Positions 33,365 through 44,815 of a stretch of 64,000 nt of DNA are shown in pieces. Source of the DNA: Clitopilus passeckerianus (taxonomy: Eukaryota; Basidiomycota; Agaricomycetes; Agaricales; Entolomataceae); assembly GCA_944990035.1 (NCBI GenBank), contig CALYLX010000126.1, positions 1-64,000 of the forward strand, in the 5' to 3' direction. A model generated the notes under the pieces. It was given only the letters and a program-made list of their open reading frames with translations. It was not told the DNA's origin and did no database searches. Numbering within the stretch: position 1 is the first letter of the stretch; each line of letters starts with the position of its first letter. The translations under genes and the position numbers were made by a program.

Positions 33365-36300
33365 TCATCTACGTTGCTCCCTCACAGTTGCGGACCTTGC
33401 AGGCAGAGTAGCACTGGGCATGAACTCCGACCCAACTGCAGACGAAATGGGTGCAGAATCGAAGAACGATGCGCTCCGCATAGGCAAACTGGGAAGTGGC
33501 CTTGGAGCTCGTCCGCTTGTTGTAGCAGCTGAGGCTGGCGCGGCGGAGACTGGAGTCTTGGGCGGAACAGCAGGAGCAGTTACAGGAACTGACGGGAAAG
33601 AGTCATAGAGAGGGGTAGGGAGGCCCGAGTCAGGTTCATCACCCGACATATATGAAGGAGGCCTATTGGGCGAAGGAAGGAGCGAAGGAGGTCTATTAGG
33701 CGAAGGCAAGAGCGACGGCGGACGATTGGGAGAAGGCAAGAGCGACATTCCTCCCGGAGACTCCACATCTGCTTCAGACCCCTCAGATGGCGACATCGGC
33801 GAGAGAGGAAGGAATGAACGGCTAGATGCTGCGGTACCCGTCGTGCGTGTAGATGGCGGCTTCGACTGAGGTGGGTGTGGGCTGGGTGGGATATACACCG
33901 AGCTGGTGATATCAGCAGCAAACGCGGCGTCTAGACTGACTTCCGTCTCCTCAGACTTCTTTCCACCTGTAGTGTATATGGGGCTGGTCGGTTTGGCCGC
34001 GAATAACGCATCTATGTTGACTGGCGTAGCGGGAGGCGGAACGCTGGGTGGACCTTGTGGAGATGGGAGATTACCCCAGACAGAGCTCACCGGCCGGGTA
34101 GAGAAGTTCGGCTCGAAAGAGGTCGTTGTAGTGTAGAGCGAACTGTGCCTCCGGGGTGAGACGAGACGATCTGGTGGTGAGGCAGGACCGGAGCCAGGGA
34201 GCTCAAGGTGGGTAGAAGGGGACTCGATAGGTGGGATGAGAGCTGCAGCAGATTTGTTGACTTTGTTCTTGGCGATACGATCTGGAACATTGGAAGTCAG
34301 TCATTGTTGAAGGTCGTACCCACAGTTAGACATACCGATTGCTTCGTACGGGTTAACAACAGGCGCGTTAGCAGATTTCGTCCTTGACCTGCTGAACATC
34401 GAGCCTGCAAATGAAGCAGCCCGGCTCATAGGACTCTTCTTCGGCGACAGGACAGAAGAACCAGAAGACGAGACACCATTCTGAGTCGGGCTCTTTGCAG
34501 CTTCCTTCGGGTCATCGGAGGGGGTGATCGAAACTTCAAGGCCGGGGGGAGCTATAATTGAATAGTTATCCTCCGTTGAAGCCTCAGAAGCAGTCGAGGC
34601 ACTATATCTGGGGTGACCAGAAGCCGTCGTGTTGACAGATGTCTTCGAGCTGCTCGCGAGGCGCCTAATGGAGGAGAAGTAGCCTTTGGGAGACTTCGGT
34701 GATGTCTGCGAGGCTGCGGAAGAAGTATCAAGTGTCGATTCGCGAGCGGAAGCTACAGAGATCGAGCTCTGACTTGGGCGAGGGCCATTGAGAGTTCTCG
34801 AGCGAGTTGGCGTGGTCCTGCCTCCTTTGATGGAAGTTGAAGATTTGCTTCGGTTGACAGACGTTGTGGAAGCAGAGCTTGGAGCTGCTTTAGATTCGGT
34901 AGTAGCGGGGGCTGGGACAGGGGTCTGATTTCTTGCTTGTTCCGCCCCTTTCTTCTCTGCCTCTGTTTCCTTTGCCTTTTCCTCCTTCTTCTCGTCCTTC
35001 TTCGGAGCCTCAGCAGAAATATCACCCTGCCCAAGCGTAAACTCCAACAACGCAGCATCCTGCAACAACGACGACAGCTCTCCGAACCCAGGGCTCAACA
35101 ACGAAATTTCAGGGAGTGCAGAGGCCTCTGGCTTGGGAGTGCTAGCATTCAACGAAGAGTAGAATGACGAGGTTGAGGAGGCAGCAGGAACACTTGGAAG
35201 CTCAGTGACCTTCTTGTACACCTTCGCAGTGAATGTCGCAGGTTTGGACGAGGACTCCGAAATCGAGCGCGACTTCTGGTGTGCCGAGCCAGAGCCAGTG
35301 ACAGCGCCGAACTCGTCCACAGCTGCACTGGGCGTAGGAGGGAAATGCTCGTAATTCTTTTGCCCCAAGGTAGAGGGATGAGGTTGACCCGTGCCACGGG
35401 ACACCTGAGGTGCTTGGGTAGGGCTAGTTTCAAACATCGTGTTGGGCCTCGCGGCAGTACTGCGTGGAGTAGCGAGGAGGTTGGAGGAGGTCCCATTCGG
35501 CTTCTTGGTTGCTCCGCCCTTTGAAGCTGCCACAGAGGGTGCTGCAGTCTTGGGAACTTCCGATAACCCTGCTGCAGCAGGTTGCTTAGCCGCGACAGGC
35601 TGAACGGGAGCTGCAGTTTGAGGGGCGTCGGGGCCACGGAAGGACCTATACGGCAGCGGGCTGGTGAGCGGCGAAATTTGGCCGGGGAACATGTCCTGGA
35701 TGTTGGCGACAACCTTGCCCAGATCCTGAACCGCGTTGGCGAGTGAGAATGGTCCAATGGGTGAAGCCATTGGTGTTAAGTCATTCGTAGAGCTGGTGGT
35801 TTCGGATGGAGGGGCGACGATAGTGGGGACTTCCAAGGCCTTGTTGACTTCTTGGGCTGTCTTTGAAGTGGCTTTGGCTGTCGAAGCTGCTTCTGCAGGA
35901 GGCTGGATGTTGACCTGAGGTATAGCAGGCGAGGCATCAGCTGCAATGGGCTTTGGTTCTTCAGTCAGAACCACAGGAGCAGGTTGCTCAATCGTAGCCG
36001 CAGGTTCGACTTTATGAACAGCTTGTGACGGGGGAGGACTGGTAGCGGTGGGTGATTCCATTAGAGGCGTGGTGGGGCTGTTCAGAATAGTGGTAGGAAT
36101 ATCCAATCCATTGGTCTTGACCTGTTCACCAGACACGACGCCGGCGATTGGTGCATCTGACACTGGTGCCGTATTGCCATTGTCGGCACCAACAGCAGGG
36201 GAAGAGGTATTGCGAGAAGAGGGTAAAATCTCTCCTCTGAGTTCCGCCTGTTTCGCCATTTCAACGGCTGACCCCCAAGCAGTTCCTCGAGGTGTCGGCT

Positions 36301-36840
36301 TTTCCCCCTTCTTGTGCTCGATGGTGGAACCCAAAAAGGGAGAAACAGGCGACGTCGGGGAGCCATTAGTCGTTTGCAGGAGGTCAGGATTCTCTCCTTC
36401 TATAACTGATAGTGAAAACGACCGGGTTGTGTCGAATGGCGAGGCAGCACGACTGCCAGGCTGGCTCCCCGTCGGAATCTTCGCGGCACTTGGTATACGA
36501 TTTCCATATAACTCTCCCCTCCTTTTTTCCGGCCCATTCTCCGGCGGAGGAGGAGCACCGAGACCAAAACTACCCCTTGGGACTGGAGTGCCTCCCTTCC
36601 TTTCGAACCTAGCTATCTTGTCCCGTAAGCCAGCAGAATTTGGCACGTTGACAGCAGCAGCAGGTGAAGCTGGTGTTGGCGACACATTCCTTTGCTGAAG
36701 AGCAGCAATACGTTCTTTCAGGTTGCCTGGGGGTGGTTGGTTTCTTGATGACCTATTAACATATGAGAAAAAAAGCAGACATGTCAGTTGTCGGTGTCAC
36801 AAGAAATGTCAGAGAAAGCTGGGCAATACTGACATTTTAA
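33365..36840 (-). CDS. Large intrinsically disordered protein of unknown function
   Basis: Two main exons joined by an intron at about 34284-34337 (VNPYEAI then DRIAKNKVNKSAAALIPP), plus at least one small 5' exon whose sequence includes LKERIAALQQRNVSPTPASP. The first start codon was not fixed; an ATG near 36836 is the candidate. The N-terminus carries two similar short helices, LKERIAALQQR and LRDKIARFERKGGTPVPRGS, the latter followed by FGLGAPPPPENGPEKRRGEL. I have seen this type of segment in unnamed Agaricomycete proteins. Nearly all of the other 1,050 residues are Ser/Pro/Thr/Ala-rich without domains. Near the C-terminus LLPSPNRPPS is repeated three times. It might be a scaffold or cytoskeletal adaptor, but nothing in the sequence proves this. 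Confidence 0.72.
33658..33755 (-). repeat. In-frame 30-bp tandem repeat, three copies, within the disordered-protein gene
   Basis: Three consecutive 30-bp units each encode LLPSPNRPPS. The units are nearly identical at DNA level, so the array is recent and likely to vary in number between strains. Confidence 0.75.
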
Positions 36841-37125
36841 CGACGGATTGTTGTTAGAACAACGAATTGGCGTTAAGCGTAAATTGCTTGCAGTTACAGG
36901 CCGACCAGCGACCAGTACTAGATTCACCGACGCAAACACAGCAGGCGAAGGACAACCTTGGGATCAAACGCAAATGCACGGCAGGGCCAGCAGTGGGAAA
37001 CCCTTGCTGCAAACTTTTGATCAACACACAAACATCAAAGCCCGCCTGACAACCGACAGCCAACATTTCGTTTCCACGCAATTTCTACTCTATTATTACA
37101 AGAATTGTATACAATATCACAGAAC
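36841..37125. other. Spacer between the disordered-protein gene and TRF4
   Basis: About 285 bp, upstream of one minus-strand gene and downstream of the other. No feature was recognised. Confidence 0.35.
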
Positions 37126-39811
37126 TCAATCATAATCATCTTCATCATGTACCTCCTGATCTTCTCCTAAACCAATGCCTTTGGATACCCAATACGAACG
37201 CCGTTTGTCACTCGAAAGTTTGCTGGGGTTTTTTGAGGTCGACCTGGACCCATCCCCCGAATCGCTCGGACTCGCATAATGAGCTTCCTCGGCTTCACTA
37301 TCTGAACCAAGTTGCATATCTTCTTCGTCATCATCGTCGTCAGTCGTGAAAACCGTGTGCACGTCCTCCTGCTTCCCAGTCTTCTGCCGCTTCTTGGGTG
37401 GCTGCCGGCCGATGTTGTATCTCCCACCCTCGTCGTCCGAGTCTTCCACCATAATCACCTCCTTCTCTTCATCCTCTTCATCCTCATCCAAGTGTCGACG
37501 TTTATGGTCTTCCCTGCCGTCCTTCTCTTCCCCATGCGCTGCAGCCACGCTCACTCCCGGGGTGCTTGGCGATCTTGATGTGGTTGACGCTCCACCGCCA
37601 TTGGAGGACACGACCTCTGGCCGAGGCTTCACACCCAGCATATTATGCAGCGTCCTCTTGTCGTAGAGCTCCTGTACAAGCCTGCGATGATTAAGAGTCT
37701 ATCACAGCAGGATTAGCCAATATCCAATATGATCATTCATTGAGAACTCACCTCCTGCGTGATGCCCATAACACTCGACAGGATACTCATTTCATCGGGC
37801 TCAGGCTGCGAACGAAGGCTGACGGACCTGCCCTGCCGTCTGGATTGGATAATACCGGCTTGAAGCCACGCAGTTGTTGTCAAGATGTTGAATGCTCCAG
37901 CAAACGTCGTTTTAACTTTTGGGAAGGCATATGACCCCCTTGATATATCGTTCGCTGAAGGAAGAAAGTCATCAGTAAATATCCCCTAGATTCTCAGAGG
38001 CATCGCAAGAGGATCACTTACAAGGATCAGCCGGATCCTCAATCGACAACAACCCAGCCTTCTCATAACTATGCCACCCCCTCCTCTTCTTATTAAAATA
38101 CATCCCTCCCTCCCTCAACGATATCCCAACCTCCTCATAATTGAAATAAATCCCATAAAGCTCGAAGAACTCCATCAACAACACGCCCAGGTTCTTGTTG
38201 GGATCAATCTCCCCTCCCCGTATCTTCGGGTGCATCTGCAAGAAAGACACAGCAAGACAGACGATACTGTAGCTCCCCAGTCCGCCCGTGAACACCTCGT
38301 TCATACTTCGCTGACTGAGAAACGCCTTCGTCACCATGACCAAACTCCTCAAAGCGATGTTCCCATTCGCAGGTAAGCCAAGCCCATGCATATTCCCAAG
38401 GAAGCCGTTGATGATTCTCCCCGAAAGCAGACCGTTTTCTTGGTTGAGGCTGATGTCGACGTTGAACCTCCCGTGGGTAGTTATGAATTTGATAATTGGG
38501 ACTTTGGCTTTGGAGATGACGGTGACGCGGTCGGTGATGCCTGCTTTGCGGAGGACGTTGGCGAGGGCTTGGAGGACGGTGACTTTGTTGCTGTATGCCA
38601 TTGATTCGGAGAGGATGACGAGGTCTATATCACTGTGCTTGGAAGTTAGAAAGGAAGGGGTAGAGTGAACGGATAAACATACCCGAGAGGAAGATACAGT
38701 TTAGTTTCATAGCTTCCGAAAGGCAGAACGGAGGCGTCTGGGAACGCGCTCACGACGGCTCTGGTAATGAGAGATACAGTGAGGCCTCGTATCTCGTCTT
38801 CGACAGGCGAAGCAGATATCCAGTTTGTAAAGGCCTCAACCTCTTTATGCAACCTGAAGATGATTCTGTATTAGCAAACGTTGACTCTGGGAACTGGAGA
38901 TGGACTCACATTTCAGCGACATGAGTGCAGCTATTCCAATCGATGTTGGTCGCCCAGGGACATTTCCTCGAATTTGCATCCATTCGTTGCTTCTTATTGG
39001 CATAACCGTCCTCCAGGTCGAACACCATCTCGTATTTGCGATCCGAGCCATCCTCGCGGTCCCTGTCTGTCCGTGAAGACTTTCCTCGGTCCCACTCCCG
39101 TTCCTTTGCCTTCTCTTTCCCTTTATCTCGAGGCTTTTCGGCGTCCTTTTCCCTACGGCGTTCCCTCGACCTATCCCTGTCCCTATCCCGCCTCTCTTCG
39201 CGCGCATCCTCGTGTCGCGGCTTGTCGTCACGATCCCTACCCCCCTTCTCCCGCTTGTCGTATCGGTCGCGTTTATCATGCCGTTCGCTCTGCTTCCCCT
39301 TATGCCGATCACCATTCCTGCGACTGCTGCCCTCGCGCTCCCTTTCGTCGCCTATATGGGCTCTTCTGCTCGACCTTTCCCTCTCGCCATCATTTGACCT
39401 TGACCTTCTTCTCTTTGCAGGCCTATCCTCGTTTTCCTCATCTCTCGGCCTCGCCGACCTCGAATCTTTCTCCTTCTCCTTCTCCTTCTCTTTCCCTTTA
39501 TCCTTTCTTCGACTCGAGGATGACTCCTTCACGCTTGACTTCGTGGTTGTGTCCCCATAGGAAAGGTCCTCCACCGAATCAAAGTCAAACGCGATATAAT
39601 CCTGTTCAGGGTCAAAGCCTCTATCCTTCACTCCATTCTTGCTAGGCCCATCTTGAGCTAAAGGCGTGTTCGGAGTCGAGGCTCCTGAAGGACCACTATT
39701 GGACGCCCGAGCTTCTTTGCGTTCTCGCCGCCGACGCTCTTTTCGGCTTTCAGTCGGTTGAATAGGCGTGGGTTCAATTTCAAGGGGCGGTTTTAGGGAT
39801 ACAGTGTCCAT
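37126..39811 (-). CDS. TRF4: Non-canonical poly(A) polymerase Trf4/Pap2/Cid14 (TRAMP complex)
   Basis: It adds short poly(A) tails to aberrant nuclear RNAs so that the exosome degrades them. The first in-frame ATG is at 39811 (MDTVSLKPPLEIEPTPIQPT); coding-like sequence further upstream has no ATG. A long Arg/Asp/Ser-rich N-terminal region (about 260 residues, many RDRD/RERR runs) precedes CPWATNIDWNSCTHVAEM. The nucleotidyltransferase core follows, with VLPFGSYETKLYLPLGDIDL holding the GS and DxD catalytic motifs. Next come FNVDISLNQENGLLSGRIIN, the PAP-associated domain (NLGVLLMEFFELYGIYFNYE) and NDISRGSYAFPKVKTTFAGA. The acidic C-terminal tail ends EDQEVHDEDDYD at 37126. The RS-like N-terminus is much longer than in yeast Trf4. 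Divergent from the hydrolase at 40037. Confidence 0.92.
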
Positions 39812-40036
39812 TGAGGGGGATATGGCCGCGGCGAGCCGCTGAACAGGATTGAGCTCAACCTCACCTCGCAACTTTTTCTGAGATCATTGTTTATTTCCGC
39901 CTGGTTAGCCAAATATTGGCTTGCTTGATGGCAGAGGTGGCCGCGGCCGCGACCATTCAGACGACCACATGGATCTCTATCTCCAGAATTATGAACTAGA
40001 ATCAAATCCAAATAACCCTCTAAATTGTCAGCCACG
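39812..40036. promoter_or_regulatory. Short bidirectional promoter between TRF4 and the metallo-beta-lactamase-fold gene
   Basis: Only 225 bp separate the two divergent start codons (39811 minus, 40037 plus), so both promoters and leaders must share this segment. No specific binding site was recognised. Confidence 0.5.
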
Positions 40037-40933
40037 ATGATCCTACCCCCTCCTAATAATGCTCAAGCTTACTGCTGCGTCTCTGCCTTAGAAGGTGGCA
40101 TACTCAGGCTGCCAACAGGTTTGGCATGCAAAGATGCACCCCCAGATGCAATCATGGTCATGCCATGCCTCGCATTTCTACTTGTGCATTCTGAGACAGG
40201 GCACAAATTCTTGTTCGACCTGGGCATCCGCAAAGAATGGCGCAACTACCCCCCTGCCGCAATCGCCTATCTCAAACGCCGCCCGGATGGTGACATCGCA
40301 GTAGACCAGGACGTAGTCGAATCTTTGGCCAAAGGCGGGACACTACCTTCAGACATCGATACTGTCTGCATTTCACATGTACACTTTGATCACACTGGCA
40401 ATCCATCCCTTTTTACAACCAGTACATTCGTGGTCGGAGCTGAAACAGAGGGACTACTCAGGGATGGGTATCCTCAGAATCCTTCCTCCAGGTACGCCTC
40501 CGACCTACTCCCTAAAGACCGTACGAGGTACCTATCCAGTGACCAATGGAAGCCCATAGGGCCGTTCCCCCGCGCTCTCGACTTCTTCGGAGACGGGAGC
40601 TTATACATCGTCGACGCTCCTGGTCATATACCTGGTCACATCAACATCCTAGCACGTGCTTCTGCCGATGGGGGTTGGATATATCTTGCGGGAGATAGCA
40701 TCCACCATCGAGACATACTTGACGGCTGGGCAGAGGTAGCTGATCGCCATCCTGTACGCGGAAGCGCCTTCTGCCTTCACGAGGATAAGGAAGTGGCTCT
40801 GGAGACGATTGGGCGAATTCAGGAGCTTATGAAGATGCCACGCGTGCGGGTCCTCCTTGCGCATGACGAAGGATGGTACAAGGAAAATAAGGGAGGGGAC
40901 GCATTTTGGCCTGGAAGGATTCAGTCTCTTTAA
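40037..40933 (+). CDS. Metallo-beta-lactamase-fold hydrolase, N-acyl-homoserine-lactonase-like
   Basis: 298 residues, intronless, from the ATG at 40037 (MILPPPNNAQAYC). The binuclear zinc site is complete: HVHFDHTG at residues of about 114-121, a third His in DAPGHIPGH, the bridging Asp in YLAGDSIHH, and the final His in VLLAHDEGWY. The Phe-Asp-x-Gly start (FLFDLGIRKEW) and spacing resemble the AttM/AiiA lactonase group, and similar fungal proteins are annotated that way. The real substrate (lactone, ester or lactam) is not shown by the sequence. There is no signal peptide, so it is probably cytosolic. Intronless genes are uncommon among its neighbours. Confidence 0.9.
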   Translation: MILPPPNNAQAYCCVSALEGGILRLPTGLACKDAPPDAIMVMPCLAFLLVHSETGHKFLFDLGIRKEWRNYPPAAIAYLKRRPDGDIAVDQDVVESLAKGGTLPSDIDTVCISHVHFDHTGNPSLFTTSTFVVGAETEGLLRDGYPQNPSSRYASDLLPKDRTRYLSSDQWKPIGPFPRALDFFGDGSLYIVDAPGHIPGHINILARASADGGWIYLAGDSIHHRDILDGWAEVADRHPVRGSAFCLHEDKEVALETIGRIQELMKMPRVRVLLAHDEGWYKENKGGDAFWPGRIQSL

Positions 40934-42348
40934 GCCATCGCGTGTTGACGAAGTCATCTAGATGTAATAGAACATGGCTACTGATCACATCGAGCTGAAT
41001 CCAGTCCGACATTTTTGGGTTCGTATAAAATGAATCAAATCAACTCCATTCGAGGGTGATGTTCAAAGATCGTAAGCATTGGCCCTACAAGCTTCTCTGC
41101 GGCTCGGTCTTTGCAATTTCGAGTCCTTCTCCCGTCACTCGGCCGTGACCCACTAGTTCTTCACGCATTCTTCCGGTGGTACTGATAAACCCACCATGGT
41201 CCCTGTTTTGGGCTGCGCCATTATCGGCAAAAACCATCTTCACGAACGTGTTCGTGGTACCAAGGGAAATAATTAGCAGCGATTAGAAGGGTAAAGGGTA
41301 CATTTTCTCCGGGAATGTAGGCTTCCGATTTCGGAAACCCGGACAGAAACCGTAAATCGGCGGTAAAAATGGCGGCTTGCAGGATGAAAAGACATCTCTT
41401 GCGCGATTCGAGGCGCAAATCGTCCATTGGATGCGAACAACTTCAGGGAAGGCCAGAAATTTCAAAACATTTCTAACATTGCGCCGCTCCGTCCTTTCAT
41501 CCGAACGCAGTCATCCATGACGAAAGTCGGCCCGCTCTTACGATCTCTGACAGGTACGGATGACGATGTGGCGGAAGATGGTAGGTAATTCCTGTCCTTC
41601 CGGTAGGACCTGAATGGACTGAGCCGTATAACGCGCTCGTACCTTGTTGATACATCCGAGAAATCCGTATAAATATTTTTTCTGCCGATGGTTCGGACGG
41701 TGCTCGTTCAAGGCATGTGGAAAGGTCCTATGGATTCCGGTTGAGCTGGAGGAGTGCAAGTGGGCCTTGACCATCCCACTTGTGCCCGGCCCTCTGAAGA
41801 CCACGACGAACCACGAGGCTTGCGACCCTATCCTAGTGCTCCCTGAAATAGAGATGGTACCAAACGATGACGAGTGCGCCACGCGAGCAGAACCCCACGC
41901 TCCGGTGCCTGCCAGGCCGCTGGTCCACACCTTACGGCACGACAATACCCCCCTGGCGACGATAAAGCCTATCTGGCTCCACGAGGACCGTCTTAGATGG
42001 TGTATCACGGCTATGGTAACCGTAATAGAGTATGTGGTAACAGGTCATCCACAGGTCTCGTATTCAAGCATAAATATATCGTACTTAATACATATAAATA
42101 TGCAAACTGCTGGGGCTACAATCAAGAGGGTATGTCAGTCTAAGGACAATGCTACATCGTACGAGAAGAGGGCAATACAAGTCTAATAATTCATTCCACA
42201 CCGACGACCCATTTTTTTTTCACTGAATACAACCTAATATGCTGTTCCCTTCTCCTCCAGGGAGTTCCGGCCAAGTGCATTCACCTTTGGAATCTACAAA
42301 GGGGGAAGGCATCAGAACTTAATCTCTAAGGGGAAATTCTGGAAGAAG
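40934..42348. other. Convergent spacer, no supported gene
   Basis: 1.4 kb between two converging genes. Overlapping ORFs exist on both strands (41644-42186 plus, 41538-42008 minus), but neither has a domain, splice structure or recognisable protein character. No tRNA or repeat was found. Confidence 0.4.
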
Positions 42349-43686
42349 TTAACCCACATGTGTGCTTTCCTGGTCGACATCCAACTCAACAACCCTATGC
42401 ACTGAAATGCCTCCGTTAACATCATGTGCATTCTTATATTCCCCAAGAGGAATATCCCTGGTGAATCGGCGCGTGTTGCTTGGCCTGGTACCAGGATTAC
42501 TGAGACCCATCCGATTGAACGGCAAGGAACCTTGACCTCCTGATGAGGTTTCTCTTGAGTCGCTGGAGAAGGCATCGTATGCCATAAAGACGTTCCTGAA
42601 GACCGTTGTCGCGGCGATCGCGGACACGACCAATGCGAATGGGAGGGCAAAGATGTTCATCACAGGGTTCAGCCCGAGAGCAGCGAAGACTGTCTGGATG
42701 AGATTGGCACCGAATGCGGCGCAGAAATAGCCCTATATCCTCGTTAGAGACGATTAATCAAGATAGGCATGAAACTTACAATTCCATCTCGAAGCAACAA
42801 CTTCGCTAAGCTACTTGCCCGTCTTGAAGTGTACAGTTTGAATGCACAAAGACAGAGAATGAGGAAGTCGAACGCCATGGCTTAAGAATGACGAGATCTC
42901 AGTGACTTGTAGGAACGACGAATAGTGGGGTACTCACTGTAAGCAAACACTGCAACGAGCAGAGGCTTAGGTGCGGTTCCAATGACGGCGCAGAAATTTC
43001 GCTGAGGACTCCACACTGATTTGGAATATCTGAAGGCTATAAACGTTGGTCAGCCATGGGGTTCTATCTCCAGATGATACGCGTCGACGTACTCTGACAC
43101 CATAACGCAATTTGCCCAAGGAACAGAGCTCCAAGCAGACCCGAAACCTTGATGTCCCGGTGCCAGACGGCTCGAGTTCGAAGAATCAGAATTAACGAAG
43201 ATCCACAGGTCCCAATCGCGTCCGAAACTGCCAGTGGAGGAATCAAGGTCAGGGTTTCTACTCGACGAAGGACACGCGACAGCGTACTTTTTGATATCCA
43301 TACAACCTGCTGACAGGGAATCTCACTGATTGCGTTCAGATTCACGCCATACGCGAAGATATGGAGTAGCAAGCAGATCCGGACGATGAAGTAGAGGATC
43401 TAGACGGTACACAATGAATGAAGTTGGCCGGCAGTAGTTTATGTGAGCTAGGGGCGTACCATCGGCCATTTGAACTGACGTTTCCGGGTAATGATCGAAA
43501 TGTCGAAGTATAGTGTGCTCAGGACATCCCAAGCAGCCACCCCGCAGAGGACAAGGACAAATGCCGCATAGATCTCTGAATAGGGTTCAATTGAGTGAGT
43601 ACCTGTGGCTGACGGTTAACGGAAGAGTAATTCTACATACTACTTTCGCGGGCAATTTCGACGGGATCCAGCCAGTTCTTTGCCAT
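42349..43686 (-). CDS. Multi-pass membrane protein related to copies A and B (copy C)
   Basis: The ATG at 43686 gives MAKNWLDPVEIARES. After an intron (about 43570-43640) the helices read YAAFVLVLCGVAAWDVLSTL, YFDISIITRKRQFKWPMILY and FIVRICLLLHIFAYGVNLNA. The second-helix region (D-x(n)-RQFKWP-x-ILYF-x-x-R) follows the pattern of copies A and B at 19-23 kb. Further segments run through PPLAVSDAIGTCGSSLILIL and the last helices include IFALPFALVVSAIAATTVFR. The polar C-terminal tail ends HRVVELDVDQESTHVG. It has at least six introns. Similarity to A and B is topological and motif-level, so it is a distant relative. Function unknown. Confidence 0.65.
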
Positions 43687-44188
43687 GGATAGTAGGTGGA
43701 ACGAAGGAGGGAAAGGAAAGGCTGACAATGTGAAGAATGTATACAGGAGTTATATCCTCCTCCACCTTGGCAGCCAGGGTTGTGAATTGAACCGATCTAT
43801 CTGGGCTCTCGATCTGAGAAATATTACCGGGTTTTCCCTCCCCATGCTTTTGCAGTTTATGGCCAAAGGCGGCGAATAACCTTTCCACGCAGCGTCACAT
43901 TCTAGACGTCGTCGGCTAAATCCCTTGATAATATCTACATTTTGCCTGATGCCGGCTGACTTTGTTTCGGGACGACAGCCCGCATATGGAGATGTCCTGA
44001 TTTCGAGGTAATGACGACAGCCAACAATTTGCATTCTTGGATTCGTTCGTGGTTTGGATATCTGAGTACAGTCAAGCCTGGTACAACACTGATAATTCTT
44101 TGAACATACCGTGGATCGTGGATGCACAATTTTCAGATTATCTCTTTATCTCTTCGGCGGTCTGGATTCAACTTCGTAAAAGGCCCTA
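43687..44188. other. Spacer, no supported gene
   Basis: Promoter side of the membrane protein copy C and 3' side of the next minus-strand gene. Short ORFs only. Confidence 0.35.
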
Positions 44189-44815
44189 TCATTGAACAAC
44201 CTTGATTTCCCCCTGTTCGGATGAAGCTCGGCCGTTGGCGGCAGGGTCCTCATTTAAGAGAGCCATGCGAACAGAGATGGATGTTTCCAGGACGCTCTCG
44301 TCAGTGCCAATTGACCGTGCGACAAGCTTTGGGCTGTCCGCACAGACGAGATAACTTCCATCCATCTCGCTTTTAAACGCTAGCCTCGTCGAAGGATCTA
44401 AGCGATTCTCGACTCGAAACCCTGAAGGGAGCCTGGCTAAACTTGAAGGAAAATGAAAGCTCCACTTTGCATGATTTCCTTGCTCGGGAAAATACCCATC
44501 ACTTCGATCTCCTTTGGGATGACAGAATCTGACAGGGCCGGGCTGTCGAGGTCGTGGGCAATCCATTTGATAAACCCGTTTACTCGCCGGATCTCTCATC
44601 TGCGCTGTGAAGCACGGTTGCTGCAGGGAGTGGCGGATTGGACCCGAGCGGCGTGTGTAGGTGTAACAACTGCGTGGTAAGATGGTATATTTTACTCGCC
44701 TTACCAAGTGGAATGAGGTGAGCCTCTCAAAGTCTCGACTTTTCCAGACTACAGGAACTCTTTTGTCCAATGTTGCCGACGAGATACCAAAGATAGATGC
44801 AGTGAGGTCTCCCAT
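44189..44815 (-). CDS. Hypothetical protein, no recognised domain
   Basis: The ATG at 44815 gives MGDLTASIFGISSATLDKRV then KSRDFERLTSFHL. A good intron (gtaagg to ctgcag, about 44610-44694) follows, then QPCFTAQMRDPASKRVYQMD, FHFPSSLARLPSGFRVENRL and an end GRASSEQGEIKVVQ. Both frames and splice sites agree, which favours a real gene, but I do not recognise it. There is no signal peptide or membrane helix. Further 5' exons are possible. Confidence 0.4.
   Translation of the reverse strand: MGDLTASIFGISSATLDKRVPVVWKSRDFERLTSFHLVRRVKYTILPRSCYTYTRRSGPIRHSLQQPCFTAQMRDPASKRVYQMDCPRPRQPGPVRFCHPKGDRSDGYFPEQGNHAKWSFHFPSSLARLPSGFRVENRLDPSTRLAFKSEMDGSYLVCADSPKLVARSIGTDESVLETSISVRMALLNEDPAANGRASSEQGEIKVVQ

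Noticed and set aside
35149..35757. A 202-residue minus-strand frame inside the disordered-protein gene
   Set aside because: It is a shadow of the 794-residue frame on the same strand, rich in Arg/Leu/Ser as expected from a frame-shifted Ser/Pro-rich gene.
36048..36698. A 216-residue plus-strand frame opposite the disordered-protein gene
   Set aside because: Antisense shadow of a long coding exon whose own frame has conserved helices and proper splicing.
38881..39645. A 254-residue plus-strand frame opposite TRF4
   Set aside because: It is antisense to the Arg/Asp-rich N-terminal part of TRF4, whose identity is certain.
41538..42186. Overlapping ORFs of 156 (minus) and 180 (plus) residues in the 41-42 kb spacer
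   Set aside because: Neither translation shows a domain, signal, helix pattern or splice structure, and both have the odd composition of a shadow frame.
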